Source of the DNA: Methanoculleus sp. MH98A
Lineage (GTDB): Archaea; Halobacteriota; Methanomicrobia; Methanomicrobiales; Methanoculleaceae
Reading direction: 5' to 3'
NCBI RefSeq assembly: GCF_000691865.1
Contig: NZ_JMIO01000060.1
Location: 1-35,720 of the forward strand
Length of the DNA stretch: 35,720 nt
Shown here: piece after piece, positions 7,175-14,903 of the stretch
Layout of the letters: each line of letters begins with the position of its first letter
How positions within the stretch are numbered: position 1 is the first letter of the stretch
Position numbers and translations under genes: made by a program
The notes under the pieces: model-generated
Database searches by the model: none
The model's input: only the letters and a program-made list of their open reading frames with translations
What the model was told of the DNA's origin: nothing

Positions 7175-8693
7175 GACCGGGCGGGAAACCGCCCTTTCCC
7201 TCCGGGGGGTCTCCTACACCTACCCCGGCTCAGAGACGCCGGCGCTCAACGGGATCAGCCTCGAGCTCCGGAAGGGAGAGATCGTCTTCGTCACCGGCCC
7301 TACCGGGGCGGGCAAGACGACGCTCTGCCTTGCGGCGTCCGGCATCCTCCACCACGAGTACGGCGGTACGCTCGATGGCGCGATCACCATCCTCGGCAAC
7401 AATGTCCGGGACTACCGGAACATGGGCGAGATCGGGCGGCACGTCGGGGTGGTCTTCGACGACGCCGATGCCCAGCTCATCTTCACGACCGTCGAGGAGG
7501 AGGTCGCGTCCGGGCTTGAGAACCTCGGCCTCTCGCGGGAGGAGATGCAGCGGAGGCTCCGCGAGGTGATGGAGGCGACCGGGATCGCCGATCTTGCGGA
7601 CCGTGCCCCGCACACCCTCTCCGGGGGGCAGAAACAGCGGGTCGCCATCGCCGCAACCATCGCTCTCGGCACGAAGATCCTGATCCTCGACGAACCCACC
7701 GCCGAACTGGACACGGAAGCGACCGGTGCGGTATCCGCCCTTCTCCGGCGGCTCTCCGGCGAAGGTACCGCCGTGCTCATCGTCGAGCAGAAACTCGGCG
7801 ACCTAGCCGCCATCGCGGACAGGATGGTCGTCGTCGAAGACGGAGCGATCGTCAGGGAGGTCCTTCCCGAGCAGATGGCGGAGGACGCCTGCCTGCAGCA
7901 CCCGGCAGGCGACGGCGCCCGGCCTCCCGCACCGGCGGCAGCCCCCCCGGGGGCGCCACCCGTCATATCCGTCCGGGGGCTCGTCCACCGCTACGACGGG
8001 GTTGTGGCCGTCCGGGACCTCGACCTCGAGGTCGCTTCAGGAGAGATCGTCGCCGTGGTCGGGGAGAATGGGTCCGGGAAGACGACGCTCGTCAAGCACT
8101 TCAACGGGCTGCTCCGCCCGACCGAAGGCAGCGTCACCGTGGACGGGCTCGACGCCGGAAGCGTTCCGATAGCCGAGCTCGCGCGCCATGTGGGCCTTGT
8201 CTTCCAGAACCCGGACACCATGCTCTTTGCGGAGACCGTGGCGGAGGAGGTGGCGTTCGGCCTCAAAAACATCGACCCCGGCGCTTCGGAAGAGCCGGTC
8301 GACGCGGCCCTTCGCGAGGTCGGTCTCATCCACCGGAAGACGGCCTACCCGCGTTCGCTCTCACGGGGCGAGCGGCAGCGTCTGGCCATCGCCTGCGTCA
8401 TCGCCATGAAACCAAAGATCATCGTGCTCGACGAGCCTACGACCGGGCTAGATACCCGCGAGGCGGGGAGGGTCATGGAGATCCTCGGCCGCCTGCGGCA
8501 GGGCGGCCACACGATCATCATGGTGACGCACGACATGCGTCTTGGAGAGGAGTACGCGGACCGCACCGTCAGGATGGAGCAGGGAAGAATCATCCGTGAC
8601 AGCGGAATTTACGAGGAGGAACCATGTCTGAAATCATGCAGTACGTCACCCGGGAGAGCGCCTTTCACCGCCTCCACCCGCTCACCAAACTGA
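7164..8693 (+). CDS. ECF transporter energy-coupling ATPase, fused double ABC domain (EcfA-EcfA')
   Basis: A 509-residue protein with two ABC ATPase domains in tandem. The first has its P-loop GPTGAGKT at 45-52, the signature LSGGQ near 151 and Walker B ILILDEPTAELD. The second has its P-loop GENGSGKT near 298, a variant signature LSRGE near 398 and Walker B IIVLDEPTTGLD. A Pro/Ala-rich linker (about 255-268) joins them. In most ECF importers these are two separate subunits that pair as a heterodimer, so here the heterodimer is fixed in one chain. It hydrolyses ATP to drive substrate release from the S component through EcfT. The reading frame runs 70 bases into ecfT, giving a non-conserved basic tail. 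Confidence 0.9.
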   Translation: MSPETGRETALSLRGVSYTYPGSETPALNGISLELRKGEIVFVTGPTGAGKTTLCLAASGILHHEYGGTLDGAITILGNNVRDYRNMGEIGRHVGVVFDDADAQLIFTTVEEEVASGLENLGLSREEMQRRLREVMEATGIADLADRAPHTLSGGQKQRVAIAATIALGTKILILDEPTAELDTEATGAVSALLRRLSGEGTAVLIVEQKLGDLAAIADRMVVVEDGAIVREVLPEQMAEDACLQHPAGDGARPPAPAAAPPGAPPVISVRGLVHRYDGVVAVRDLDLEVASGEIVAVVGENGSGKTTLVKHFNGLLRPTEGSVTVDGLDAGSVPIAELARHVGLVFQNPDTMLFAETVAEEVAFGLKNIDPGASEEPVDAALREVGLIHRKTAYPRSLSRGERQRLAIACVIAMKPKIIVLDEPTTGLDTREAGRVMEILGRLRQGGHTIIMVTHDMRLGEEYADRTVRMEQGRIIRDSGIYEEEPCLKSCSTSPGRAPFTASTRSPN

Positions 8694-9409
8694 TCTTTGC
8701 GGCCGTCGTCGTGGCCCTTGCGGTGCTGACGAGCGATACCGTGATGCTTGCGGCGCTTGCCGGGGCGGTCGTGGCCATAGCGATCGTGAGCGGGCTCGCC
8801 CGCGATCTCCTCCGCCAGGTTCCGCTGCTCATCTCGCTCGCGGTGAGCCTGCTCGCCCTCACCGTTCTCACCATCAGGAGCGGGGAGATCATCTGTTACC
8901 TGGTTCCGCAGTCGATCCCGGTCATCGGGGGGGCGTTCCCCGTCACGGCGGGGGCGATCGACCTTGCGCTCGCGATGTCGCTTCGGTTCGCCGCGATGCT
9001 CTTTGCGTTCCAGCTCCTGGTCATATCGACCCAGCCGCGCGACCTCGTCCACGTCATGGACCGCCTCAGGATGCCGGTCGACTACACCCTCATGTTCCTG
9101 ATCGCGCTCCGGTTCATCCCGAGCCTGCAGCTCGAGGGAAAACGGATTCACGAGGCGCAGCTTGCCCGCGCCTATAACCCGGGGAACGGCCTTGCCGGGA
9201 AGATACGGGGACTCTTCCCCATCATCATCCCCCTGGTCTCGAACTCGCTCGGGAAAGCCACGATACTCGGGCTGACCATCGATCTCCGCGGGTATCGTTC
9301 CGGCAGGCGGACGCCGATGCGCGACCTCTCCCCGGGCCGGGCCGACGTCGCCGGGATCTGCTGCATGGGCCTTGTGGTCGCAGGGTATTTGGCCGTCCTG
9401 CTCGTATAA
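8624..9409 (+). CDS. ecfT: ECF transporter transmembrane coupling protein EcfT
   Basis: The 261-residue membrane protein joins the ATPase to the S component. Features are the RLHPLTKL N-terminus common in EcfT, membrane segments in the regions 20-75, 78-95, 105-135 and 235-258, and two coupling motifs in the long cytoplasmic helices. The motifs are QLARAYNPG and TIDLRGYRSG, variants of the paired A-R-G elements that contact the ATPase grooves. In the first motif ARA replaces the more usual ARG. The ATG at 8624 follows GAGGAGG and lies within the 3' end of the ATPase frame, which suggests translational coupling. Confidence 0.88.
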   Translation: MSEIMQYVTRESAFHRLHPLTKLIFAAVVVALAVLTSDTVMLAALAGAVVAIAIVSGLARDLLRQVPLLISLAVSLLALTVLTIRSGEIICYLVPQSIPVIGGAFPVTAGAIDLALAMSLRFAAMLFAFQLLVISTQPRDLVHVMDRLRMPVDYTLMFLIALRFIPSLQLEGKRIHEAQLARAYNPGNGLAGKIRGLFPIIIPLVSNSLGKATILGLTIDLRGYRSGRRTPMRDLSPGRADVAGICCMGLVVAGYLAVLLV

Positions 9410-9415
9410 TCTGGT

Positions 9416-9820
9416 ATGTGCGGCGGTGCACCTCCGGCGGCGTTCGAATTCTACCTGGGCGGGAGCGTCGGGCCGTCCCTCTACGTCAGGCTCGCGGACG
9501 GCCGGCTCCTCTACGAGTGGGCGAGTGCCGGCGGCTACTCCGGGGTGGTGACGGAAACGTCGCCGAAACCGGAGGAATGGGCGCGGTTCCGGGAGGCTGT
9601 CGACCGGCTTGGTGTCCGGGAGTGGGAGCCGGAGTACGTCTCCGCCCACTCCTGCTGCGACGTCACCTACTGGCACCTGCGGATGGAGGTGGACGGGTGG
9701 AGCACCGTCGTCCGCGGTGCAAACGCCTACCCGGGCTCACCCGGCCCGGAGGTCTCGAAGCAGTTTCGGGAGTTCCTCGCGGCGGTGAAGCGGCTGATCG
9801 GGCGCTCCCCCGACCATTGA
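9416..9820 (+). CDS. Uncharacterised small protein
   Basis: A 134-residue soluble protein with no family I recognise. It opens with MCGGAPPAAFEFYLGGSVGPSLYVRLADGRLLYEW, followed by a likely beta-rich middle with paired cysteines (HSCCDVTYWHL) and an amphipathic C-terminal helix. No signal peptide or membrane segment is seen. It starts 6 bases after the ecfT stop, so it may be co-transcribed with the ECF operon, but the ribosome-binding site is weak. Codon use resembles its neighbours, which favours a real gene. It converges with btuF 38 bases later. There is no basis for a function. Confidence 0.55.
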   Translation: MCGGAPPAAFEFYLGGSVGPSLYVRLADGRLLYEWASAGGYSGVVTETSPKPEEWARFREAVDRLGVREWEPEYVSAHSCCDVTYWHLRMEVDGWSTVVRGANAYPGSPGPEVSKQFREFLAAVKRLIGRSPDH

Positions 9821-9858
9821 GACGCCGCACGACCGACGCTGTATTCCCGTTCAGGGCA

Positions 9859-10923
9859 CTACCGCTTCGCCCGGATCAGGAATACGGCAACGACGGCACC
9901 AATGAGCGGGATCACGCCGAACCCCGGCGACTGAACCGCCCCGGTCGGCTTCGGCGTGCCCTCCCCGGAGGTGCCCGGATGGAGGTAGCCCGCCACTTCT
10001 TCAAGCGCATCCACAATCCGCGGGCTCCCCCGGCTGACGACGTCAGCGTCGATGACGTAGACGCGGTCGTTCCTGACCGCGTCGAGGTTCTGCAGGCGGG
10101 GCTCGTTGATGATGTAGTTGTAGATGGCGTCGTAGCCGTCCCGGTCCATCCCGCTGCCCGAACTGACCAGGATATAGTCGGGATTCGTGGTGATGAACTC
10201 CTCGAGGCTGACGATGCTCCAGCCGTCGACCGAGCCGAACGCATTGGTTCCGCCGGCAATCGTGATCACCTCGTTCTGAAACGTTCCCTGCCCGCAGACC
10301 CAGAGCGGGTCGTGCCAGATGACGTGGGCGACGGATGGCTTTTCGGCCTGGCTCCCGGCCGCCTTTTCGGCAACAACTCCTATGCGGTCCCGGAGTTCTT
10401 CGATGAGTGTTGACGCCTGCTCTTCCTGCCCGGTCGCTCTTCCGGCAAGTTCGATGTCGTGCAGGACGCCGTCGATCGTCTGCGGGTCAAGGAAGACGAC
10501 GGTCATCCCCAGGGTTCGCAGGCGGTCGATGACTTCGTCGGTGTTGGCGGGCGCGGCGAAGATCAGGTCGGGTTCCGCGGCGATCACTTTCTCGATGTTG
10601 ACGGTGCTAAACCCGCCTACCTTCGGCTTATTGGCTGTTGCCGGCGGATAGTCGCAGCGTTCGGTGACGGCGACGATGCGGTCATCAAGCCCGAGGGCAT
10701 ACAGGATCTCGGTATTGGAAGGCGCGAGCGAGACGATTCTCTGTGGTGCTCCCCGGATGAGGACGGTCTTCCCGGAGTCGTCGGTCACCGCCACGGATCG
10801 TTCGCCGCCGTCCGCTGTTGCGAGCGGTTCTTCAGGAGGCACGGGTGCCGCGCCGGCCGTCCCGGCGAGCAGGAGCAGCACGACGAGCGGTGCAAGAGAG
10901 TGTATCAGGCGCGTGGTTTGCAT
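9859..10923 (-). CDS. btuF: Cobalamin/iron-type ABC transporter substrate-binding protein, PGF-CTERM anchored
   Basis: A 354-residue type III periplasmic-binding protein of the BtuF/FepB family. A signal peptide covers about 1-27 (LVVLLLLAGTAGA). The binding domain starts near residue 45 (VAVTDDSGKTV, then RIVSLAPSNTEILYALGLDDRIVAVTERCDYP, the classic BtuF opening). The C-terminus SPGFGVIPLIGAVVAVFLIRAKR is a PGF-CTERM-like sorting signal, so it is probably processed and lipid-anchored by an archaeosortase. The ATG at 10923 gives the proper signal peptide; the frame extends 17 codons upstream without support. It has its own AT-rich promoter, 150 bases beyond the btuD end. Cobalamin is the favoured substrate by family resemblance and the high corrinoid need of the Mtr complex; a siderophore or heme cannot be excluded. 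Confidence 0.85.
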   Translation of the reverse strand: MQTTRLIHSLAPLVVLLLLAGTAGAAPVPPEEPLATADGGERSVAVTDDSGKTVLIRGAPQRIVSLAPSNTEILYALGLDDRIVAVTERCDYPPATANKPKVGGFSTVNIEKVIAAEPDLIFAAPANTDEVIDRLRTLGMTVVFLDPQTIDGVLHDIELAGRATGQEEQASTLIEELRDRIGVVAEKAAGSQAEKPSVAHVIWHDPLWVCGQGTFQNEVITIAGGTNAFGSVDGWSIVSLEEFITTNPDYILVSSGSGMDRDGYDAIYNYIINEPRLQNLDAVRNDRVYVIDADVVSRGSPRIVDALEEVAGYLHPGTSGEGTPKPTGAVQSPGFGVIPLIGAVVAVFLIRAKR

Positions 10924-10960
10924 TACTATAGTACACTTGCGTTGAGGTAATAATAACTTA
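10924..10960 (-). promoter_or_regulatory. btuF promoter with TACTATAGTA palindrome
   Basis: Read on the minus strand, an AT-rich TATA-like stretch (AAGTTATTATTACC, about 10947-10960) is followed about 20 bases on by the perfect 10-bp palindrome TACTATAGTA (10924-10933). The palindrome touches the ATG and lies at the expected transcription start. A repressor bound here would block initiation. Confidence 0.45.
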
Positions 10961-11073
10961 CAAATCGTGTTCACGCTATGGCACTGAAGCGCCTGCCGAT
11001 CGCGCGTTTCCCGTTCCCAAAACGGTCCGGCGCATACCGGCGGGTTTGATGGCCGCAGGGTGCGGTCCGGGGT

Positions 11074-12330
11074 TCAATCGCGATCGGAGCCGTCCCGCGA
11101 GAGGCGGGCGAGAAGTTCCTCCGCCCCCTCGACCCGGAGCGCCCCGCGCGCCTCCAGGTTCGCCAGCACCGCACCGGCTTCGCCCCCGGTGCAGTCTTCC
11201 ATCCGGGTGCTGTGGTCTCTTGCATAGAAGAGGACGGGTTTTGCCGGATAGTCGAGCAGCACCCGGAGGTTGTCGAGGTTCCCCTTGCCGATCGGCATCG
11301 CCGTAACGATGACGGCGTCTGCACTCTCCAGGCACTTCCTGAGGCCCGAGAGCGATTCCGGGGTGATGCCGTGAAACGGGGGCTCTGCGACACAGGGAAG
11401 ACCGAGGTGCATGGCCGTTCCGTAGTCTGTGTCGAGGACATTTAAGACGCCGCAGGTGACCGTGAAACCCGCGGCATGGAGCAGGTGGAGGATATCGGAG
11501 CCCGTTCCCCCGCCGCAGACGACGTGCACCCGCCGGTTCGCTCCCGCACTCGACTGGTGCATGTATACCGGCAGGACGTATGGTTTTCCCGTAAGCGGGT
11601 GCGGTTTGACGAGCATCTCCATCCCGAAGATCTCACGGATGTTCTCACGGGTCAGGACCGCCCCGGGCGCTCCTGCGGCGTAGACCTTCCGGTCTTTGAG
11701 GAGCAGGAGCCGGTCGCAGTAGTATGCGGCCAGGTTCAGGTCGTGAAAGACGCTTACGACCGTGATCTCACCCGCGAGGTCCCTGATGATGTTGAGGATC
11801 TCGACCTGGTGGCTGACGTCGAGGTTCGAGGTTGCTTCGTCGAGCAGCAGGATCGTCGGTTCCTGCGCAAGCGCCCGCGCTATGAGCACACGCTGGCGTT
11901 CTCCGCCGCTGATGTCGTGCACCGAGGCCCCGGCGAGAGCTGCGACGTTTGCAAGGTGCATGGCGTGGTCGCAGATCTCCACGTCCCGGGCCGTCTCGGA
12001 GGCAAACCGTCCGATGTAGGGGTGCCTGCCCATCATGACGACGTCGCGCACCGAATAGTCGAAGCCGATCGAGATGTCCTGCGGAACGACCGCAACCCGG
12101 CGCGCAAGTTCGCGGTGCCCGAGCGAGTCGAGATCCCGGTCATCGAGCCGGATCTCCCCGTTATCGCGTGCGACGATCCTGGTCATTGCTTTCAGGAGCG
12201 TCGTCTTTCCCGACCCGTTCGGCCCGACGATGCCGAGGATCTCGCCTGCGTCCGCGTGGAACGTGATTGCTTCGAGGATCTTCTTTGCGCCGTAAGAGAC
12301 GTCGATATCGGTGATCTCAATCGGTTTCAT
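11074..12330 (-). CDS. btuD: Cobalamin-type ABC transporter ATPase with extra C-terminal domain (BtuD)
   Basis: A 418-residue protein. Residues 1-255 form a FepC/BtuD-type ABC ATPase: P-loop GPNGSGKTT at 36-44, signature SGGERQ at 141-146, Walker B ILLLDEATSNLD near 160-171 and switch His in FHDLNL at 196. Residues about 266-418 are a second, Rossmann-like domain that starts RRVHVVCGGGTGSDILHLL and is not part of the normal ATPase. The function of this domain is not known to me; the glycine-rich turn suggests nucleotide or cofactor binding. The ATG overlaps the btuC stop by 4 bases (ATGA), so btuC and btuD are coupled. Confidence 0.88.
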   Translation of the reverse strand: MKPIEITDIDVSYGAKKILEAITFHADAGEILGIVGPNGSGKTTLLKAMTRIVARDNGEIRLDDRDLDSLGHRELARRVAVVPQDISIGFDYSVRDVVMMGRHPYIGRFASETARDVEICDHAMHLANVAALAGASVHDISGGERQRVLIARALAQEPTILLLDEATSNLDVSHQVEILNIIRDLAGEITVVSVFHDLNLAAYYCDRLLLLKDRKVYAAGAPGAVLTRENIREIFGMEMLVKPHPLTGKPYVLPVYMHQSSAGANRRVHVVCGGGTGSDILHLLHAAGFTVTCGVLNVLDTDYGTAMHLGLPCVAEPPFHGITPESLSGLRKCLESADAVIVTAMPIGKGNLDNLRVLLDYPAKPVLFYARDHSTRMEDCTGGEAGAVLANLEARGALRVEGAEELLARLSRDGSDRD

Positions 12331-13277
12331 GCTTTCATCCGGCTCCGGAGGAGGTATATGAAGAACGGTGCGCCGAAACAGGCGGTCAGGATGCCGACAG
12401 GCATGTCGCTCGTGAAGGTTCGCGTGAGCGCGTCCGCCCATACGAGGAGGATGGCGCCTGCAAGTGCGGCCGCGGGAAAGAGGAAACGGTGGTCGGGGCC
12501 GACGATCAGCCGCATCACGTGCGGGGTAATGAGGCCGATGAACCCGATTGAGCCGGCTACTGCAACGGCTATTCCGGTCACGAAGGCGCTCAGTGCGAGG
12601 AGGATCTGTTTCGCCCGCTCGACGTTCACCCCGAGGTGGGTTGCGTCCTCTTCGTTCAGGGCGAGGATATTGAGGTCGCGTGCGAAGAGGTAGATGCCCG
12701 CACCCCCGATCAGGATGGGAAGGGCGACGACGACGTCGTTCCACGATATGTTCCAGAACCCTCCCATCAGCCAGAACATGATCTGGTGCAGACTTTTTCC
12801 TGCGGTATACATGAGGAAGGAGAGGAGTGCCGACAGAAGCGTCGCGAGGGCGACGCCGGAGAGCAGGAGCGTCTCGACCGGGATCTTGCCCCCTCTGCGG
12901 GCGATGAAGTAGACGGTAAACGTTGCGATCATCGCCCCGGCGAATGCAAGCACGGTGCGTCCCGTACCGGCGAAAAAGACGATTGCGAGGGTTGCCCCGA
13001 GCGCTCCGCCCGACGACGTGCCGATGATGTAGGGGTCGGCCATGGGGTTTCGGAACAGCGCCTGCATGGCCGTGCCTGCCACGGCAAGCCCGCACCCGAC
13101 CAGCGCTGCGGCGATCACCCTCGGCAGCCGGATCTCCCAGAGGATCATCCAGGCGTTATCCGAGGTAAGCAGCGATCCGAAGGCGATCCCGCTTGGTCCG
13201 AGAGCGACCGCAGCGGCCATGCTGATGAGGAGCACGCAGATGAGTGTTGCGATGATGATCGGTGCTGTTCTCCGCAT
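12327..13277 (-). CDS. btuC: Cobalamin-type ABC transporter permease (BtuC, FecCD family)
   Basis: A 316-residue polytopic membrane protein with about nine to ten hydrophobic segments. It has the FecCD family landmarks: RLPRVIAAALVGCGLAVAG near residue 50, ALFRNPMADPYIIGTSSGGALGA near 74-96, and the ATPase-contact and late motifs GFIGLITPHVMRLIVGPDHR (about 244-263) and ADALTRTF. It transports the substrate delivered by BtuF and is powered by BtuD, with which it overlaps. It is the first gene of the btuCD unit and lies behind an AT-rich promoter. Cobalamin over ferric-siderophore specificity is an inference from family resemblance and context. Confidence 0.88.
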   Translation of the reverse strand: MRRTAPIIIATLICVLLISMAAAVALGPSGIAFGSLLTSDNAWMILWEIRLPRVIAAALVGCGLAVAGTAMQALFRNPMADPYIIGTSSGGALGATLAIVFFAGTGRTVLAFAGAMIATFTVYFIARRGGKIPVETLLLSGVALATLLSALLSFLMYTAGKSLHQIMFWLMGGFWNISWNDVVVALPILIGGAGIYLFARDLNILALNEEDATHLGVNVERAKQILLALSAFVTGIAVAVAGSIGFIGLITPHVMRLIVGPDHRFLFPAAALAGAILLVWADALTRTFTSDMPVGILTACFGAPFFIYLLRSRMKA

Positions 13278-13282
13278 ATGTG

Positions 13283-13328
13283 CTCATAAAATTAAGTTAC
13301 ATTTATTAAAATTCATTTGGATTTATTG
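13283..13328 (-). promoter_or_regulatory. AT-rich promoter of btuCD
   Basis: This 46-base AT-rich patch in GC-rich surroundings reads on the minus strand with TTTTAATAAATG and AATAAATCC elements, both TATA-like. It begins a few bases upstream of the btuC ATG at 13277. No palindromic operator like that of btuF was seen here. Confidence 0.5.
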
Positions 13329-13754
13329 CGCCGGTTCCCGCCCCCTGACCGGGTGTTTGCGTTCAGGATTGCGGTGATGCGCGGATATAGTCTCCCCCAG
13401 GCAGCACCAGTGTTTCGCTAAAATGTTTTAGACAGCCCTCCAGGTGTTCAAAACATTGACTCCCGTCGCAACCTGACGGTTGCTCAAACTCCGGGTGTTC
13501 AGCCCATCGCACCCTTCAGTTCTTCTCATGCTCCGACCCGGTGCGCTTCGCGGCTTCGCGTTCTTCGCGTGAAATCTCGGCACTACGCCTACCGTCACCT
13601 CACGCGAAGGCGCAAAGGGCGCGAAGGGCGATGGATGATACCCGGAGTTTGAGCACCGGAGGTGCGGACATTGCTCGATCTCGGATGTCAAAAAGAGTGA
13701 AGTACTGAGCATGGAGCAAACCTCATTGCCCTGGATAACCAAGAGATCAGGCAT
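13329..13754. other. Intergenic region between btuC and the EF-Tu-like gene
   Basis: Together with the btuC promoter, this forms a 477-base gap without a gene. Apart from the inverted-repeat element at 13482-13654 it contains a short stretch at 13430-13460 with GGTGTTCAAAACA, partly similar to GGTGTTCAGCCCA inside the element. About 100 bases before the ATG at 13755 show no clear TATA box. Confidence 0.6.
13482..13654. repeat. Long imperfect inverted-repeat element (hairpin, MITE-like)
   Basis: The ends are a perfect 15-bp inverted repeat: GCTCAAACTCCGGGT at 13482-13496 and ACCCGGAGTTTGAGC at 13640-13654. Weaker pairing continues inward (CCCATCGC with GCGATGG). A nested pair lies inside: CTTCGCGTGA (13563-13572) with TCACGCGAAG (13600-13609), and a further CTTCGCG with CGCGAAG outside that pair. 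The whole 173-bp unit can fold as one long hairpin. The CACGCGAAGGCGCAAAGG-type core resembles a dispersed intergenic repeat seen in methanogen genomes. No credible gene is encoded. Confidence 0.75.
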
Positions 13755-14720
13755 ATGGGCAATCTGAATGTTGCCGTGCTGGGACCCGCCGGTTACGCAA
13801 AAGACCTCGGGAAGAAAGGCACGGAATCCGATATCACCTTTTACAATCTGAAGAAGGGCGAGGACACCGTCACCGTCATCGAACCTACCCGGTATCCCGA
13901 ACGGCTGGCCCCGCTCTTCTACGCCGCATCGATGGCGGATGCGGCTCTCGTCGTGGTGAGCGAGATCACCCCGATGCTCGGGGAGTGGGTGCTGATGCTC
14001 AATGAGGCGGGGGTGGAGCGGGGCTACATTGTCCTCCGAAACTACCTCACCCCTGACGACGTCGCGCCGCTCCTGCGCGGGACGGTGCTCGAGCATTATG
14101 CGTTCGTGAACGAAGACCCGATCGCGCTGCGCGATCTCCTGCTTGGCGAGGCGCATGCCCACTCCTCCGTCCCGCTCGCCGCCGGTGCCGTGGGAACCAT
14201 CCCCATCGATCACCACTTTAACGTCCGCGGCATCGGGACGGTCATCCTCGGCGGCGTGGTGCGGGGCGGGATCAAGAAACACGATACCCTGAAGGTCTAC
14301 CCCGGGGAGAAGGCAATCACGGTGCGGTCGATCCAGAAGCACGACGACGACTTCGACTGGGCTGGCGAGGGCGACCGCGTGGGGCTTGCGCTCAAGAACA
14401 TCGAGTCCGACGACCTCGATCGCGGTTTCGTCCTCTCCGACGACCCCGCGATCCGGGTGGGGGCGAACCTCGAGGCACGGGCGACCCTGGTCAGGTACTG
14501 GCCGGCGCCGCTCACGGCGGGAACGGTGCTCCACCTCGGCCACTGGATGCAGTTCATCCCGGCGAGGGTGGAGGCGGTGCAGGACGACGGCGACTGGCGG
14601 CAGCCGACGCTCACGCTTGTGCTCGAGCGGGATCTCGTCTACCTCCCGGGGGATGCGGCGGTGCTCCACTACCTCGAGGGCGGGAAACTCCGGATCGCCG
14701 GGCATATCGAACTCGCGTAA
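13755..14720 (+). CDS. EF-Tu/SelB-like translation factor paralogue with degenerate GTPase domain
   Basis: A 321-residue protein in the elongation-factor family layout. An N-terminal Rossmann-like domain (about 1-140) is followed by an EF-Tu domain 2 (about 150-235, IDHHFNVRGIGTVILGGVVRGGIKKHDTLKVYP, GEGDRVGLALKNIESDDLDRGFVL) and a domain-3-like beta barrel (about 240-321). The GTP-binding motifs are gone. The P-loop position reads GPAGYAKDLG instead of GHVDHGKT, the DxPGH position reads EPTRYPERL, and the NKxD position reads LRNYL. It therefore should not hydrolyse GTP in the usual way. Similar proteins are annotated in methanogens as EF-1-alpha-related; their role is not established. The gene stands alone, followed by a T-rich terminator. 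Confidence 0.8.
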   Translation: MGNLNVAVLGPAGYAKDLGKKGTESDITFYNLKKGEDTVTVIEPTRYPERLAPLFYAASMADAALVVVSEITPMLGEWVLMLNEAGVERGYIVLRNYLTPDDVAPLLRGTVLEHYAFVNEDPIALRDLLLGEAHAHSSVPLAAGAVGTIPIDHHFNVRGIGTVILGGVVRGGIKKHDTLKVYPGEKAITVRSIQKHDDDFDWAGEGDRVGLALKNIESDDLDRGFVLSDDPAIRVGANLEARATLVRYWPAPLTAGTVLHLGHWMQFIPARVEAVQDDGDWRQPTLTLVLERDLVYLPGDAAVLHYLEGGKLRIAGHIELA

Positions 14721-14764
14721 GCGGCCGATGCGGGGAAGCCCTTCGCCTTCCGGCAGGCACACTC

Positions 14765-14771
14765 TTTTTTT
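14765..14771 (+). terminator. T-rich terminator of the EF-Tu-like gene
   Basis: A run of seven T on the plus strand, 45 bases after the stop codon, is a standard archaeal-type transcription end signal. A 7-bp hairpin (CTCCTGG 14806-14812 with CCAGGAG 14822-14828) follows at some distance. Confidence 0.5.
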
Positions 14772-14889
14772 CGGGCGTTTTAACCGGTAAACATCTCCGA
14801 CGCCGCTCCTGGGTTCGCGAGCCAGGAGACCTGCGGTTTTCGTTGAAGGGATGCGGCGTTCCGGGAGAGACCGGACGTAAGGACGGCGT

Positions 14890-14896
14890 AAAAAAA
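14890..14896 (-). terminator. T-rich terminator of the mtr operon
   Basis: Seven A on the plus strand read as T7 on the minus strand, 8 bases after the mtrH stop. This marks the likely 3' end of the mtr transcript. Confidence 0.6.
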
Positions 14897-14903
14897 GTAG
14901 GGT

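Noticed and set aside
13278-13330. Cobalamin riboswitch before btuC
   Set aside because: The region is short, AT-rich and lacks any B12-box-like element; it looks like a promoter.
13428-14762. Long minus-strand open frame opposite the EF-Tu-like gene
   Set aside because: It is an antisense shadow in GC-rich DNA; it reads through the hairpin element and has no family features, while the plus strand encodes a recognisable protein.
14806-14828. Hairpin CTCCTGG / CCAGGAG as a small RNA or attachment site
   Set aside because: A single 7-bp stem between two convergent terminators is weak evidence; it may only be part of a termination region.
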